From NCBI RefSeq assembly GCF_963930865.1, contig NZ_CAWVOH010000002.1, forward strand, positions 299,835-363,834: a stretch of 64,000 nt of DNA. Direction: 5' to 3'. Position numbers and translations under genes: made by a program. This DNA comes from Eupransor demetentiae. GTDB taxonomy: Bacteria > Bacillota > Bacilli > Lactobacillales > Lactobacillaceae. Positions 52,983-61,522 of the stretch are shown piece after piece. Positions within the stretch are counted from its first letter, which is position 1; the number at the start of each line of letters is the position of its first letter. Under the pieces are notes generated by a model. The model saw nothing but the letters and a program-made list of their open reading frames with translations. It was not told the origin of the DNA and searched no databases.

Positions 52983-54539
52983 ATGACACTTACACTAATT
53001 TCAGCGTTCTTCGCAGCAGCAATTGGTTTAGTTGCTGGATTTTCATGGCATCGTTATCAGGATGCTAAGAAGATTGACAATGCTAACCAAGTTGCTACAA
53101 ACATTTTAGAGCAAGCTAATAGCGAGGCGAAGAGTATTCAACGAGCTGCAGAAGTTGATGCTAAGGACCTTGCGCAAAAGTACCGGACTGAAGTTGAGAA
53201 TTCTTTGTCGGACCGCCAAAAGCAGGTTCAGCAACAAGAAGGTCGTCTGCAAGACCGGATTGATACTTTGGATCAAAAGGATGCCACCTTGAATCAACGA
53301 GATGCATCCTTGATTCAAAAAGAAAATCAAGTTCAAGCCCAGTTGGATGATGCCAAGCAAAAGCAGGCACATTCTGATGAAATCTTAAAACGCCAGCAAT
53401 CTAAGCTGGAAGAAATTGCCCAGTTAACTCATGAAGATGCCCAAAAGATTGTCTTAAGTGACGCTAAGGACGAATTGATGAGTGAACGTGCAGCCTTGAT
53501 TAAAGAATCAGAGGTTGATGCAAAGAGTGAGGCGGAACGCCGCGCTCGTGACATTATTGTCGATGCTATTCAGCGTTCAGCTGCCGATTCTGTTACTGAC
53601 GTAACGGTTTCAGTAGTGAACTTACCTAGTGAAGAGATGAAGGGCCGGATTATCGGACGTGAAGGCCGTAATATCCGTGCATTGGAATCCCTCACTGGAA
53701 TTGATTTAATTATTGATGATACCCCTGAATCAGTGGTCCTAAGTGGTTTTGATCCACTTCGTCGTCAAATTGCTAAGCAGGCTTTGGAGGCTTTGATTTC
53801 CGATGGTCGGATTAACCCCGCCCGGATTGAAGAAGCCGTTGAAAAGTCTCGCCGCCAAGTTGATGAGATGGTTCGTGAGAAGGGTGAAGAAGCAGTCTTT
53901 GAATTGGGATTGCGCGGTATGCATCCTGACTTAATCAAGTTGATTGGTCGTTTGAACTACCGTACTTCTTACGGACAAAATGTCCTACAACACTCAATCG
54001 AGGTTGCCAAAATTGCTGGTGTAATGGCCGCAGAACTTAAAATGGATGTCGCGCTTGCGAAGCGCGCTGGTTTGATACACGATATTGGAAAGGCAGTTGA
54101 TGCCGAAGTAGAAGGTTCCCACGTAGAGTTGGGTGTTCGTTTAGCTGAAAAGTTCAACGAAAAGCCGGCCGTGGTTAACGCCATTGCTTCCCATCACGGC
54201 GATACGGAGCCTACGACTCCGATTGCTGAACTGGTTGCAGCTGCAGATGCAATTAGTGCTGCCCGCCCAGGAGCTCGTAGCGAATCCCTTGAAAATTATG
54301 TTCAACGACTCAAGGAACTTGAAAAGATTGCCGATAGCTATAAGGGTGTCAAGGATGCCTTTGCTATTCAGGCCGGTCGTGAAGTTCGAGTGATTGTTGA
54401 ACCTAAGAAGGTTACGGACATTGAAGCAACTGTCTTGGCTCATGACATTAAGTCACAGGTCGAAGAGCAGCTTGAATATCCTGGCCACGTTAAGGTGACC
54501 GTTGTACGAGAAACTCGTGCTGTTGATTACGCTCATTAA
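52983..54539 (+). CDS. rny: Ribonuclease Y
   Basis: The membrane-bound endoribonuclease that starts mRNA decay in many Gram-positives. One N-terminal helix (about residues 3-21) anchors it, followed by a long coiled coil (about 25-205), a KH domain with GRIIGREGRNIR and an HD domain with LIHDIGKAVD. ATG 52983, behind AAAGGAAG, gives 518 aa; GTG 52974 overlaps the ribosome site. Confidence 0.96.
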   Translation: MTLTLISAFFAAAIGLVAGFSWHRYQDAKKIDNANQVATNILEQANSEAKSIQRAAEVDAKDLAQKYRTEVENSLSDRQKQVQQQEGRLQDRIDTLDQKDATLNQRDASLIQKENQVQAQLDDAKQKQAHSDEILKRQQSKLEEIAQLTHEDAQKIVLSDAKDELMSERAALIKESEVDAKSEAERRARDIIVDAIQRSAADSVTDVTVSVVNLPSEEMKGRIIGREGRNIRALESLTGIDLIIDDTPESVVLSGFDPLRRQIAKQALEALISDGRINPARIEEAVEKSRRQVDEMVREKGEEAVFELGLRGMHPDLIKLIGRLNYRTSYGQNVLQHSIEVAKIAGVMAAELKMDVALAKRAGLIHDIGKAVDAEVEGSHVELGVRLAEKFNEKPAVVNAIASHHGDTEPTTPIAELVAAADAISAARPGARSESLENYVQRLKELEKIADSYKGVKDAFAIQAGREVRVIVEPKKVTDIEATVLAHDIKSQVEEQLEYPGHVKVTVVRETRAVDYAH

Positions 54540-54568
54540 AAAAACGCCTTGCGAGGCGTTTTTATTTT
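54538..54568 (+). terminator. Terminator after rny
   Basis: AACGCCT pairs with AGGCGTT around TGCG, followed by a T-rich tract. Confidence 0.9.
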
Positions 54569-54579
54569 GCCTAAAAGGC

Positions 54580-54596
54580 TGTAACAAATCTGTAAT
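54580..54596 (+). promoter_or_regulatory. WalR-like box before the DUF948/YtxH pair
   Basis: TGTAAC, five bases (AAATC), TGTAAT: an exact TGTWAH-N5-TGTWAH match, ending about 30 bases before the -10. It would lie near -58 to -42, an activator position. Confidence 0.65.
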
Positions 54597-54622
54597 ATAT
54601 ATCGGAATTGCAGCTTCATTTC

Positions 54623-54631
54623 TGTTACAAT
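54623..54631 (+). promoter_or_regulatory. Extended -10 promoter of the DUF948 gene
   Basis: TGTTACAAT is a TGn-extended -10 without a good -35, as expected of an activated promoter. Confidence 0.65.
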
Positions 54632-54676
54632 GTAAGAGTTGAATTAATTTTAAGAAAAAAGATATGGAGGAATGTA

Positions 54677-55075
54677 ATGTCTATTGGAGCACTTGCACTA
54701 TTGATTTTTGCCATTGCCTTTTTGCTCTTGGTACTTTTCATCGGAATCTTCTTGTTGCGCTTGACGCGTTCAGTTTCTGTTTTGACGATGGATGTTGATA
54801 CCATGGCTCGTTCAGGAAATGAAATTCTTGGTAATGCGAACATCTTGTTGGAGGATGTGAACGGTAAAATGCAGACTTTGGACGTAACGGTTGATACTGT
54901 TGCTGAATTGTCTGAAACTGTTTCTGACATGAACAATTCCTTGCACCGCGTTTCAGATCGCTTCTCGAACTTTAGCAACTTGACGAAGGCTGGCGCAAGC
55001 TATGCCGCAAGTAAGGCTACTGGAAAGTTCCGTCGTAACAAGGCCGAAAAGCCTGCTAAGAAGCACAAGGGATAA
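54677..55075 (+). CDS. DUF948-family membrane protein
   Basis: A 132-aa protein with one N-terminal membrane helix (about residues 3-29), a predicted coiled-coil middle (about 35-100) and a short Lys-rich tail. DUF948 proteins are common general-stress-type envelope proteins of unknown function. ATG 54677 is six bases after GGAGG; earlier in-frame starts are unsupported. The WalR-like box upstream suggests control by the wall regulator. The YtxH gene starts six bases later. Confidence 0.85.
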   Translation: MSIGALALLIFAIAFLLLVLFIGIFLLRLTRSVSVLTMDVDTMARSGNEILGNANILLEDVNGKMQTLDVTVDTVAELSETVSDMNNSLHRVSDRFSNFSNLTKAGASYAASKATGKFRRNKAEKPAKKHKG

Positions 55076-55081
55076 GATACT

Positions 55082-55510
55082 ATGTCAAAGAAGATTGGTT
55101 TATGGGCTGGAGTCGTTGCCGGTCTTGGTGCTGTAGCAGCCTACGCCGCTAGCACTGAAAAGCAGCGTCAACAGCTAAAGGATAAGGGTTTGGACCTATA
55201 CCAGGGTGCTCAGAAGCACGGTAAGGCCTACGCTCAAAAGGCCAGCGACAAGTTGAACACTTTGGCTGACAAGAGCAAGGACCAAATGTCCGCTCAAGAA
55301 GGTAAGGTTTCATCAAAGTGGCAGGAAGTCTCAGCTAAGGTTTCACCTTATCTTGGTAAGGCCAAGGACAAGGTGTCACCATACTTGCACCGTGCCCACC
55401 ACAAGATTGATGACTTACACAATGACTTGCATGATAAGTTGGACAACGACGATATCGAGTTATCATCAAAGGATTTGCACTTGGATGATAAGCAAGACGA
55501 TAAAAAATAA
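55082..55510 (+). CDS. YtxH-domain protein
   Basis: A 142-aa protein with a short N-terminal hydrophobic segment (about residues 5-22) and a long Lys/Asp/Ser-rich, probably helical, repetitive tail with two KVSPYL units. YtxH-domain proteins are stress-associated membrane proteins of unknown function that often pair with DUF948. It is the second gene of the WalR-box operon. Confidence 0.82.
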   Translation: MSKKIGLWAGVVAGLGAVAAYAASTEKQRQQLKDKGLDLYQGAQKHGKAYAQKASDKLNTLADKSKDQMSAQEGKVSSKWQEVSAKVSPYLGKAKDKVSPYLHRAHHKIDDLHNDLHDKLDNDDIELSSKDLHLDDKQDDKK

Positions 55511-55535
55511 AAAACAACCGTTAGGTTGTTTTTTT
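55509..55535. terminator. Bidirectional terminator
   Basis: AACAACC pairs with GGTTGTT, with A and T runs on both sides. It serves the YtxH gene and rnhC. Confidence 0.9.
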
Positions 55536-55536
55536 G

Positions 55537-56451
55537 TTAGAGTAATTTTTCTGCTTTTTGCGTATTGGCGAAGTGTAATTTGGCAAAATCCCCCAAGTTC
55601 ACGCCTTGCGATAACAAGCGTGCAGCCACACGGTCGACTTCTTTACCCGCTCCAATGGGAAGGGTGCAGCCGGCCTTTTCACTCAGATCCTTCATCGAAT
55701 CTAATTCAATAACGCGGGCCAGCACGGATGCGGCCGCCACACTGAGATGGTGCTGTTCGCCCTTGGTTGAGAAATAGACGTTTTGCCGAATGATCGGATT
55801 CTGACGCGCTTTTTCAAGGTAGCGGAAGTAGGTCGAGGCTTGGGCGAATTGATCAATCAAGATGCCATCGGGCTTTACCGGTGCTATTTTTTGCAAAACG
55901 GCGTTGAGTACAAAATTATGGGACAGTGCCTTTAAGGCCACAACGTTGTATTTCTTCTGCAGTTCGTTGTATTTCGGTGGCATCAGATTGACGACGTGGT
56001 GGGGTAATTTGGTAATGATTTCTGGTGCGATTGCCCGCATTTTCTCATCCGTTAAGGTCTTGGAATCAGCAATGCCCAAGGAGCGCACCCAGTCGAGATT
56101 TTCTTTGGCAACGTAAACAGCGGCAGTGGTCAGAGGACCAAAGTAGGCGCCCGCTCCAACTTCGTCTGATCCAATGGCCGACCAGGAGGCGAAGCCGGCG
56201 GGTAATGTACCGGATTTTCCAGTGCTTTTCTTATGGGTACCGCTATGGCTGGCTGTTCCCCAACGAGCAGCTTCCTTTTCACTATATTGGCCTTGGAACA
56301 TTACTTTACCGGAGCGGTAGCCGGTGATGGTAAGGCCCTTACTTTTACACGAAAAAAGTGTCCCAGGAGCGGTGGCGGAACCGAGCTGGGCACCGTAATG
56401 TTGGGCAAGCTTTTGCATGGTATCGGAACTGACTTTAATGACTGTTTGCAT
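55537..56451 (-). CDS. rnhC: Ribonuclease HIII
   Basis: Cleaves the RNA strand of RNA-DNA hybrids. The 304-aa protein has an N-terminal TBP-like substrate-binding domain and a catalytic domain with IGSDEVGAGAYFGPL, GILIDQFA and the later VAAASVLARVIELD. There is no ribosome site: a TGCTATAAT promoter element ends six bases before the ATG, suggesting a leaderless transcript. It is divergent from cvpA. Confidence 0.94.
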   Translation of the reverse strand: MQTVIKVSSDTMQKLAQHYGAQLGSATAPGTLFSCKSKGLTITGYRSGKVMFQGQYSEKEAARWGTASHSGTHKKSTGKSGTLPAGFASWSAIGSDEVGAGAYFGPLTTAAVYVAKENLDWVRSLGIADSKTLTDEKMRAIAPEIITKLPHHVVNLMPPKYNELQKKYNVVALKALSHNFVLNAVLQKIAPVKPDGILIDQFAQASTYFRYLEKARQNPIIRQNVYFSTKGEQHHLSVAAASVLARVIELDSMKDLSEKAGCTLPIGAGKEVDRVAARLLSQGVNLGDFAKLHFANTQKAEKLL

Positions 56452-56457
56452 GCCCTA

Positions 56458-56466
56458 ATTATAGCA
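56458..56466 (-). promoter_or_regulatory. Extended -10 promoter of rnhC, leaderless arrangement
   Basis: On the minus strand TGCTATAAT ends six bases before the ATG at 56451. Confidence 0.7.
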
Positions 56467-56473
56467 GTTTTAA

Positions 56474-56482
56474 TGTTATAAT
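56474..56482 (+). promoter_or_regulatory. Extended -10 promoter of cvpA
   Basis: TGTTATAAT. The -10 elements of the divergent rnhC and cvpA promoters are only 13 bases apart, so the two promoters should interfere. Confidence 0.65.
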
Positions 56483-56525
56483 TATCTTCAGATTACGCTG
56501 TCAATGCAGATGAGGAGGGGCTTTC

Positions 56526-57047
56526 ATGGTCTTGATGATTCTTGGTTTGATTTTGGTCCTGTTGATGATTTATTCGGGCTACCAAGCGGGGCTAGTTCAT
56601 GTTTTAGCTCGCTTAATTCTTTTTGTGCTCATCTTCTTTGTTGCGACTCAGTTAAGTAAGCCCCTCGGCCAAGTTGGCGTCCACTTTTTGACGGGCCACT
56701 TTATCCGTCCGCAAGTACCCGACAACGTTAGTCAGGATGGCAGCCAGTTTTTGGCTTCGGGTCTGGCCTTTTCACTCATTATGTTTTTGGGCAGCATGCT
56801 ATCGCGTTACCTATTAAGGTCCGTTCACTTTGTGCGCCGTATTCCGATTTTAGGGCGTTTGGACGGTTTGCTGGGTGGCCTTTTCTACGGAGCCGTTGGG
56901 CTGGTGATTTGCTTCTTTATTTTGCAGGTCCTTTCAGTGATTCCCAACTTCTGGATTCAAAATCAATTGGTTAATTCACCGGTTTTGAATTACTTCTTGG
57001 ACCGTTTCCCAGTCTTTTCACAAAATATCTACCAGTGGTGGTTATGA
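56526..57047 (+). CDS. cvpA: CvpA-family membrane protein
   Basis: A 173-aa protein with four predicted membrane helices, of the CvpA/YshB family. It starts behind GAGGAGG and lies 12 bases before mutS2. In Bacillus the same order reads rnhC, zapA, yshB, polX, mutSB; zapA and polX are absent here. Its function is unclear in Gram-positives. Confidence 0.85.
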   Translation: MVLMILGLILVLLMIYSGYQAGLVHVLARLILFVLIFFVATQLSKPLGQVGVHFLTGHFIRPQVPDNVSQDGSQFLASGLAFSLIMFLGSMLSRYLLRSVHFVRRIPILGRLDGLLGGLFYGAVGLVICFFILQVLSVIPNFWIQNQLVNSPVLNYFLDRFPVFSQNIYQWWL

Positions 57048-57059
57048 GGTTGATTTTTC

Positions 57060-59456
57060 ATGAATAAGAAAGTATTAGAAACACTTGAATATGACAAGGT
57101 TAAGGGTCAGTTACGTGACTACTTGGCCACTGAATTGGGGGAGGCTGAGTATAAAAATCTCCAACCTAGTTCTGACCGTGCCACCATTCAAAAATGGTTG
57201 GATGAAACGGCTGAAGGGGTGATGATTGACCGCCTTCAGGGCGGCATTCCACTTTCAAAATTAAATCAAATTGACGTTCAGTTGAAGCGCCTGCGCATTC
57301 AGGCTGCTTTGTCAGGAACAGAAATTGCCAACCTGGCCAAGATTTTACAAAACACAGCGGGAATTGCACACTTCTTTGAAGTGATGGCTGATGAAAGCAT
57401 CGGTGAATCTGTTCATATTCTTCCTGAACAAGCAGCCGAACTAGCCATTTTGCCAGCCTTGACCCGTCGCATTACGACCGCTTTGGATGATCAGGGCCAT
57501 CTTAATGACGAAGCCTCTTCAACCTTGGCCTCCCTGCGCGGAAAAATCGTGGGGCACGAAAATGCCATTAAGGCTAAAATGCAAAACCATTTGAAGGGCA
57601 AGAATGCACAGTACTTGTCGGACCCAATTATGACGATGCGTGGCGACCGTTATGTTTTGCCGGTTAAGGCGGAATATCGTCACCGTTTTTCCGGTGTGGT
57701 TCATGACCAGAGTCAATCCGGTTTGACTTACTATATTGAACCGCAAGATGTCGTTGAAATTAGTAACCAGCTTAGCGAACTTCAAGTCCAAGCTGCTGCC
57801 GAAGAGCAGAAGATTCTGGGTGAACTATCGCAAGAACTAGGCGAGCACGTTGATGAACTTCATCAAAACGCTCAGATTTTAGGGCACTTTGACTTTGTCA
57901 ACGCCAAGGCACGCTTGGCTGCCAAGTTAGATGCCATGCAGCCAGTTTTGTCGGATGATGAGGTTGTCGATTTGAAGCAGGCTTGGCATCCCTTGCTTGC
58001 CGAAAACATTGCTGTTAAAAACGATATTGCCTTGGGCCAAGATTACGACACCCTAATCATTACGGGACCCAACACGGGTGGAAAAACCATCACCATTAAA
58101 ACCTTGGGCATTTTGCAGTTGATGGCGCAGTCGGGTCTTTTCATTACGACACGTCAACCTTCCAAGGTAGCGGTTTTCGATCAGGTTTTTGCCGATATTG
58201 GTGATGAGCAGTCAATCGAACAAAATCTTTCAACCTTCTCATCCCATATGAAAAATATTCGTTCCATGCTGCCGGAGATTACGGATAAGACTTTGGTTAT
58301 CTTCGATGAATTGGGTGCTGGAACCGATCCCGCCGAAGGAGCCGCTCTGGCCATGGCCATCTTGGACAAGGTCGCGTCTTTGGGAGCAAAGACGATTGCC
58401 ACGACTCACTATCCAGAATTGAAGCTCTACGCCTTCGACCGTGACCGGACCAGTAATGCTTCCATGATCTTTGATGTGCAGAGCTTGAAGCCAACTTATA
58501 AGTTGTTGACGGGTGTTCCAGGACAGTCAAACGCTATCGCCATTGCGAAACGTTTAGGATTTGGGGATGACATTTTGGGAGCGGCCAAGTCAATGACTTC
58601 CAAGGAAGACCAGTCTCTTAACCAAATGATTACGGATTTGGTTAAGCAACGGGATGCCGTCCGGGATCAGTCCGCGGCTTTGACCAAGGAGCGTGCCGCC
58701 CTATCTGAAAAGAACGATGAGCTCGATGAAGAAAAGCGTCGTTTGGATAAGGAACAGGCTAAGTTGGTCTTGGATGCCAAGAAGGAAGCCAACCACATTG
58801 TGGCTTCTACTAAGAAGGAAGCCGAACAACTCATTTCTGAAATCCGTAAAGAACGTTTGCGCGCTGGACAGTCCGGCGGTTTGTCCGAACAGGACTTACA
58901 GAAAAAGCGTAAGGCGATTTCGGGCATAACGCAAAACGAACAGCTTGAACGCAACCGGGTTTTGCAAAAGGCCAAGAAGGTCAAGCAGCTGGCACCGGGG
59001 GATGAAGTTACGATTCAGTCCTACGGTCAGCAAGCCACGCTGGTTAAAAAGCACAATAATAACCAATGGGAAGTCGAGATGGGTATCTTAAAGATGCTCG
59101 TAGACGAAGATGACATTGTTAAAAGCCAAGGAACTGTCAAAGCCCAGGCAACGAAGAAGAAACAGCGCAAGAAGATTGTGAAGACAACGACCGGAAATCA
59201 TTCCAAAGCCAACGTTCAATCGCGTTTGGACTTGCGTGGTGTCCGCTACGACGACGCTTTGCGTGAGCTAGACCGTTACCTGGATACAGCCGTCATGTCA
59301 AACCTCAGTCCCGTTGAAATCATTCACGGTAAGGGGACCGGTGCCCTTCGTAAAGGGGTAACGCAGTTCCTGCGTTCCGACCGCCGCGTTGCCGACTATC
59401 ATTTTGCTTCAGCCAATGCAGGTGGCGATGGCGCTACCATCGTCAATTTGAAATAA
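57060..59456 (+). CDS. mutS2: Endonuclease MutS2
   Basis: A 798-aa MutS2 with core and lever domains, an ATPase with Walker A GPNTGGKT (about residues 335-342) and Walker B FDELGAGTDP, a coiled coil (about 520-610) and a C-terminal Smr domain (LDLRGVR, IIHGKGTG). MutS2 limits recombination and in Bacillus helps rescue collided ribosomes by splitting them. Two unknown genes follow in the place where trxA is common. Confidence 0.95.
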   Translation: MNKKVLETLEYDKVKGQLRDYLATELGEAEYKNLQPSSDRATIQKWLDETAEGVMIDRLQGGIPLSKLNQIDVQLKRLRIQAALSGTEIANLAKILQNTAGIAHFFEVMADESIGESVHILPEQAAELAILPALTRRITTALDDQGHLNDEASSTLASLRGKIVGHENAIKAKMQNHLKGKNAQYLSDPIMTMRGDRYVLPVKAEYRHRFSGVVHDQSQSGLTYYIEPQDVVEISNQLSELQVQAAAEEQKILGELSQELGEHVDELHQNAQILGHFDFVNAKARLAAKLDAMQPVLSDDEVVDLKQAWHPLLAENIAVKNDIALGQDYDTLIITGPNTGGKTITIKTLGILQLMAQSGLFITTRQPSKVAVFDQVFADIGDEQSIEQNLSTFSSHMKNIRSMLPEITDKTLVIFDELGAGTDPAEGAALAMAILDKVASLGAKTIATTHYPELKLYAFDRDRTSNASMIFDVQSLKPTYKLLTGVPGQSNAIAIAKRLGFGDDILGAAKSMTSKEDQSLNQMITDLVKQRDAVRDQSAALTKERAALSEKNDELDEEKRRLDKEQAKLVLDAKKEANHIVASTKKEAEQLISEIRKERLRAGQSGGLSEQDLQKKRKAISGITQNEQLERNRVLQKAKKVKQLAPGDEVTIQSYGQQATLVKKHNNNQWEVEMGILKMLVDEDDIVKSQGTVKAQATKKKQRKKIVKTTTGNHSKANVQSRLDLRGVRYDDALRELDRYLDTAVMSNLSPVEIIHGKGTGALRKGVTQFLRSDRRVADYHFASANAGGDGATIVNLK

Positions 59457-59466
59457 AGGATAAGAA

Positions 59467-59817
59467 ATGTCAGAAAATAAAATTGATCCGAAAGAATTTT
59501 TATCAGCGCTCTTTTTGTACGCCCACGACTTCAACTTCAACCACATTGTCTTTGAAGTTAACCGCTTCAAGGTATCCGTCAACTTAGTACGCCGATCAGC
59601 CACTTACGGCGCTGCTGACCTTTTTTACACTTCTGAGGGACCTAAAACGATGGCCAAGGTGATGTCAACCATCAACAAGGCCATCGAAATGGCCGAATTA
59701 GAAGGCAGCCAGCAGGCAAAAATTGAAACTCCGGAATTGACGCGTGGCGAACAAATTTTTCAGTTCAAGATGCGTGAATTCGGCGGCGGAAAGTACCAAC
59801 TCGATTTGTCACTCTAA
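59467..59817 (+). CDS. Hypothetical protein, 116 aa
   Basis: I do not recognise this gene. The product is small and soluble, with alternating beta-like segments (HIVFEVNRFKVSVNLV) followed by a helical part and a short C-terminal strand region. It has no cysteine, signal peptide or membrane segment. It starts 10 bases after mutS2 behind AAAGGATAAG and precedes another unknown gene by 15 bases, so all three are probably one operon. Confidence 0.7.
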   Translation: MSENKIDPKEFLSALFLYAHDFNFNHIVFEVNRFKVSVNLVRRSATYGAADLFYTSEGPKTMAKVMSTINKAIEMAELEGSQQAKIETPELTRGEQIFQFKMREFGGGKYQLDLSL

Positions 59818-59832
59818 GTTTAGGAGGTCAAC

Positions 59833-60906
59833 ATGAAACAAGGAAAATCAGCACAAATTAAGAGCTTTAAAAAGCAAAAGGCACAGCAAAAGTTTTCGGA
59901 AAAGAAAAAATTGAAGCCTTTTGACTATGATGAATTTGCAGGCTTTCTCCGAGCCCGTTATTATTTGACGCACCAAGACAAATACAGTCAGCCCGTTTTT
60001 GAAGCAGCTTCCTTCTTTTTGGATGATGTGATTACAACCATGGTCCAACAGTACTTTAGCAAGTTCACGAGTAATGAACGCGCTATTGTGAATATCAATG
60101 AAGTGATGCAAGCAGCTTTGGTTAATTCATCTGACCGTGATTGGCGTTACTTTATCCTTTTGATGCCGGTCTTATACGACATGCAAAAGTTTTTGGCTAG
60201 GGAAGGTTCCGTGAATGATCGCTACGGTATCGCCTCTAGCAATTACGACCCTAATTTCTGGAAAATGATCATGCGAACGGTCATGGCGCTGAACTATTTC
60301 CGCTTTCAAGGCAAGGATGTCGCTGATTTGATGAAGAATTCGTCGGCCATTGATGACTTGCAGTTCCGCTTCCTAAAGGAAGAGGGCGATGATGATGAAT
60401 TCAATTTGGAAATTATCGAAGAAGTTTATCGTGGCATTCATCCGAAATTAGCCGAATTGAAGGACGCTGATGCTAAACCTGCTGACGAATTTTTGTCGGA
60501 AAAGGAAATCCAGGACGAAATGGATTACGCTGCAAAGCGGGTTGAACAATTCCGGGATGCCTCGATTAAGGGTGTAGTTAGTCCCAACGTTGTGAACTTA
60601 CTTTTGGCCTTGCATAAGGGCATGGCCGAAAAGTGGCATCTGGGTCATGAGAATTGGCAAGCAGCGGATATCAAAGCCTTTGTTTCCGAATCTTTGTTCG
60701 AATACTGGCAGCCTGAATGGGAAAACCTGGACGGAATTGGCTCTGAAATCAAAGCCTATATCCAATTCTTGGGCAAGAAAAAGGCCATCCTACAAAGCAA
60801 AAAAATTGTGGACGGCCTCGATGGCTTGGATCATTATGTGGATGTTTCTGCAATCAATCATCTTTTGGCCGATATGCCGCTTGATCAATTGCAAGAAAAT
60901 GAGTAA
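59833..60906 (+). CDS. Hypothetical protein, 357 aa
   Basis: I do not recognise this gene. The first 35 residues are strongly basic (Lys/Gln-rich), which suggests nucleic-acid or ribosome contact. The rest is largely helical and acidic, with a cluster EEGDDDEF near residue 181 and conserved-looking Trp and Tyr residues such as RDWRYFILLMP. No cysteine, membrane or signal segment is seen. ATG follows TAGGAGG. It closes the mutS2 operon and ends at a strong terminator. Confidence 0.75.
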   Translation: MKQGKSAQIKSFKKQKAQQKFSEKKKLKPFDYDEFAGFLRARYYLTHQDKYSQPVFEAASFFLDDVITTMVQQYFSKFTSNERAIVNINEVMQAALVNSSDRDWRYFILLMPVLYDMQKFLAREGSVNDRYGIASSNYDPNFWKMIMRTVMALNYFRFQGKDVADLMKNSSAIDDLQFRFLKEEGDDDEFNLEIIEEVYRGIHPKLAELKDADAKPADEFLSEKEIQDEMDYAAKRVEQFRDASIKGVVSPNVVNLLLALHKGMAEKWHLGHENWQAADIKAFVSESLFEYWQPEWENLDGIGSEIKAYIQFLGKKKAILQSKKIVDGLDGLDHYVDVSAINHLLADMPLDQLQENE

Positions 60907-60938
60907 TAAAAAAGCTTCCTTTTCAGGAAGCTTTTTTT
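60907..60938. terminator. Bidirectional terminator
   Basis: AGCTTCCT pairs with AGGAAGCT, flanked by A and T runs. The stop of the minus-strand gene lies within it. Confidence 0.9.
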
Positions 60939-61264
60939 GCAAATGAAATGTGACGTAGGTTTTCAGGTTGAATAGCAGTAGTCTGGCGCTTACTACGTGA
61001 ATAGACGTAAAGGCGACCATCTGCAGTTTGGAAAAGATTGCCGCGATATTCTTCAATCGCTTCACTGTCGAAGGAAGGATTGACCTGAATGGCAACTTCG
61101 CTATCTAAATTAATGGCAATTTCCAAACGTTGAATCATTTCCTGACTCGAAAGTTGACGTTCGAGGGGAACGGTCTTAAAACGATTATGTAGTTTTGAAA
61201 CACCGGCCTTTACAATCCCACTGAATGGAAAGCGTTGAGCGGGCTTAACCATGTAATTCTGCAT
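60923..61264 (-). CDS. SOS-controlled YolD-like protein
   Basis: A 113-aa protein whose second half (LSSQEMIQRLEIAI, then GNLFQTADGRLYVYS and IQPENLRHIS) fits the pattern of YolD-like proteins, which in Bacillus and lactic acid bacteria accompany Y-family polymerases in SOS operons. No polymerase gene is adjacent. The ATG follows AGGAGG on the minus strand. The promoter holds a LexA-type operator between -35 and -10, so induction by DNA damage is expected. The family call is tentative; the SOS control is the firmer inference. Confidence 0.6.
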   Translation of the reverse strand: MQNYMVKPAQRFPFSGIVKAGVSKLHNRFKTVPLERQLSSQEMIQRLEIAINLDSEVAIQVNPSFDSEAIEEYRGNLFQTADGRLYVYSRSKRQTTAIQPENLRHISFAKKAS

Positions 61265-61294
61265 GAGTAATTCCTCCTCTTAACTGATGACTTA

Positions 61295-61323
61295 ATTATA
61301 CGAACAAACGTTCTTTTTGGCAA
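61295..61323 (-). promoter_or_regulatory. LexA-regulated promoter of the YolD-like gene
   Basis: On the minus strand TTGCCA (61318-61323), a 17-base spacer and TATAAT (61295-61300). The spacer holds GAACGTTTGTTC, a perfect GAAC-N4-GTTC SOS box (61302-61313), and the full site extends to a flanking G. Confidence 0.85.
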
Positions 61324-61356
61324 GCGTTTTATTGGATGTCTTTAAGCCTGTTTGCC

Positions 61357-61381
61357 AAAAACGCCTATAAATAGGCGTTTG
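61357..61381. terminator. Orphan terminator-like hairpin
   Basis: AAACGCCTA pairs with TAGGCGTTT around TAAA. It lies between two divergent promoters, where no known gene ends. The minus-strand copy has the better T run (five T). Confidence 0.5.
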
Positions 61382-61458
61382 TAAAAATGTTAATAATTCA
61401 TTAAGGCGAACATCTATTCCAAAAGAGGGGAACAAACCGTTCGCTTGATAGTCTTAGA

Positions 61459-61487
61459 TTGAAATAAGGCCTAATTCTTGGTAGAAT
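61459..61487 (+). promoter_or_regulatory. Promoter of gmk
   Basis: TTGAAA (61459-61464), 17 bases, TAGAAT (61482-61487) with a TGG extension. Confidence 0.85.
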
Positions 61488-61522
61488 GCACTATAAGTAA
61501 AGTTACATTAAAGAGGAAACTA

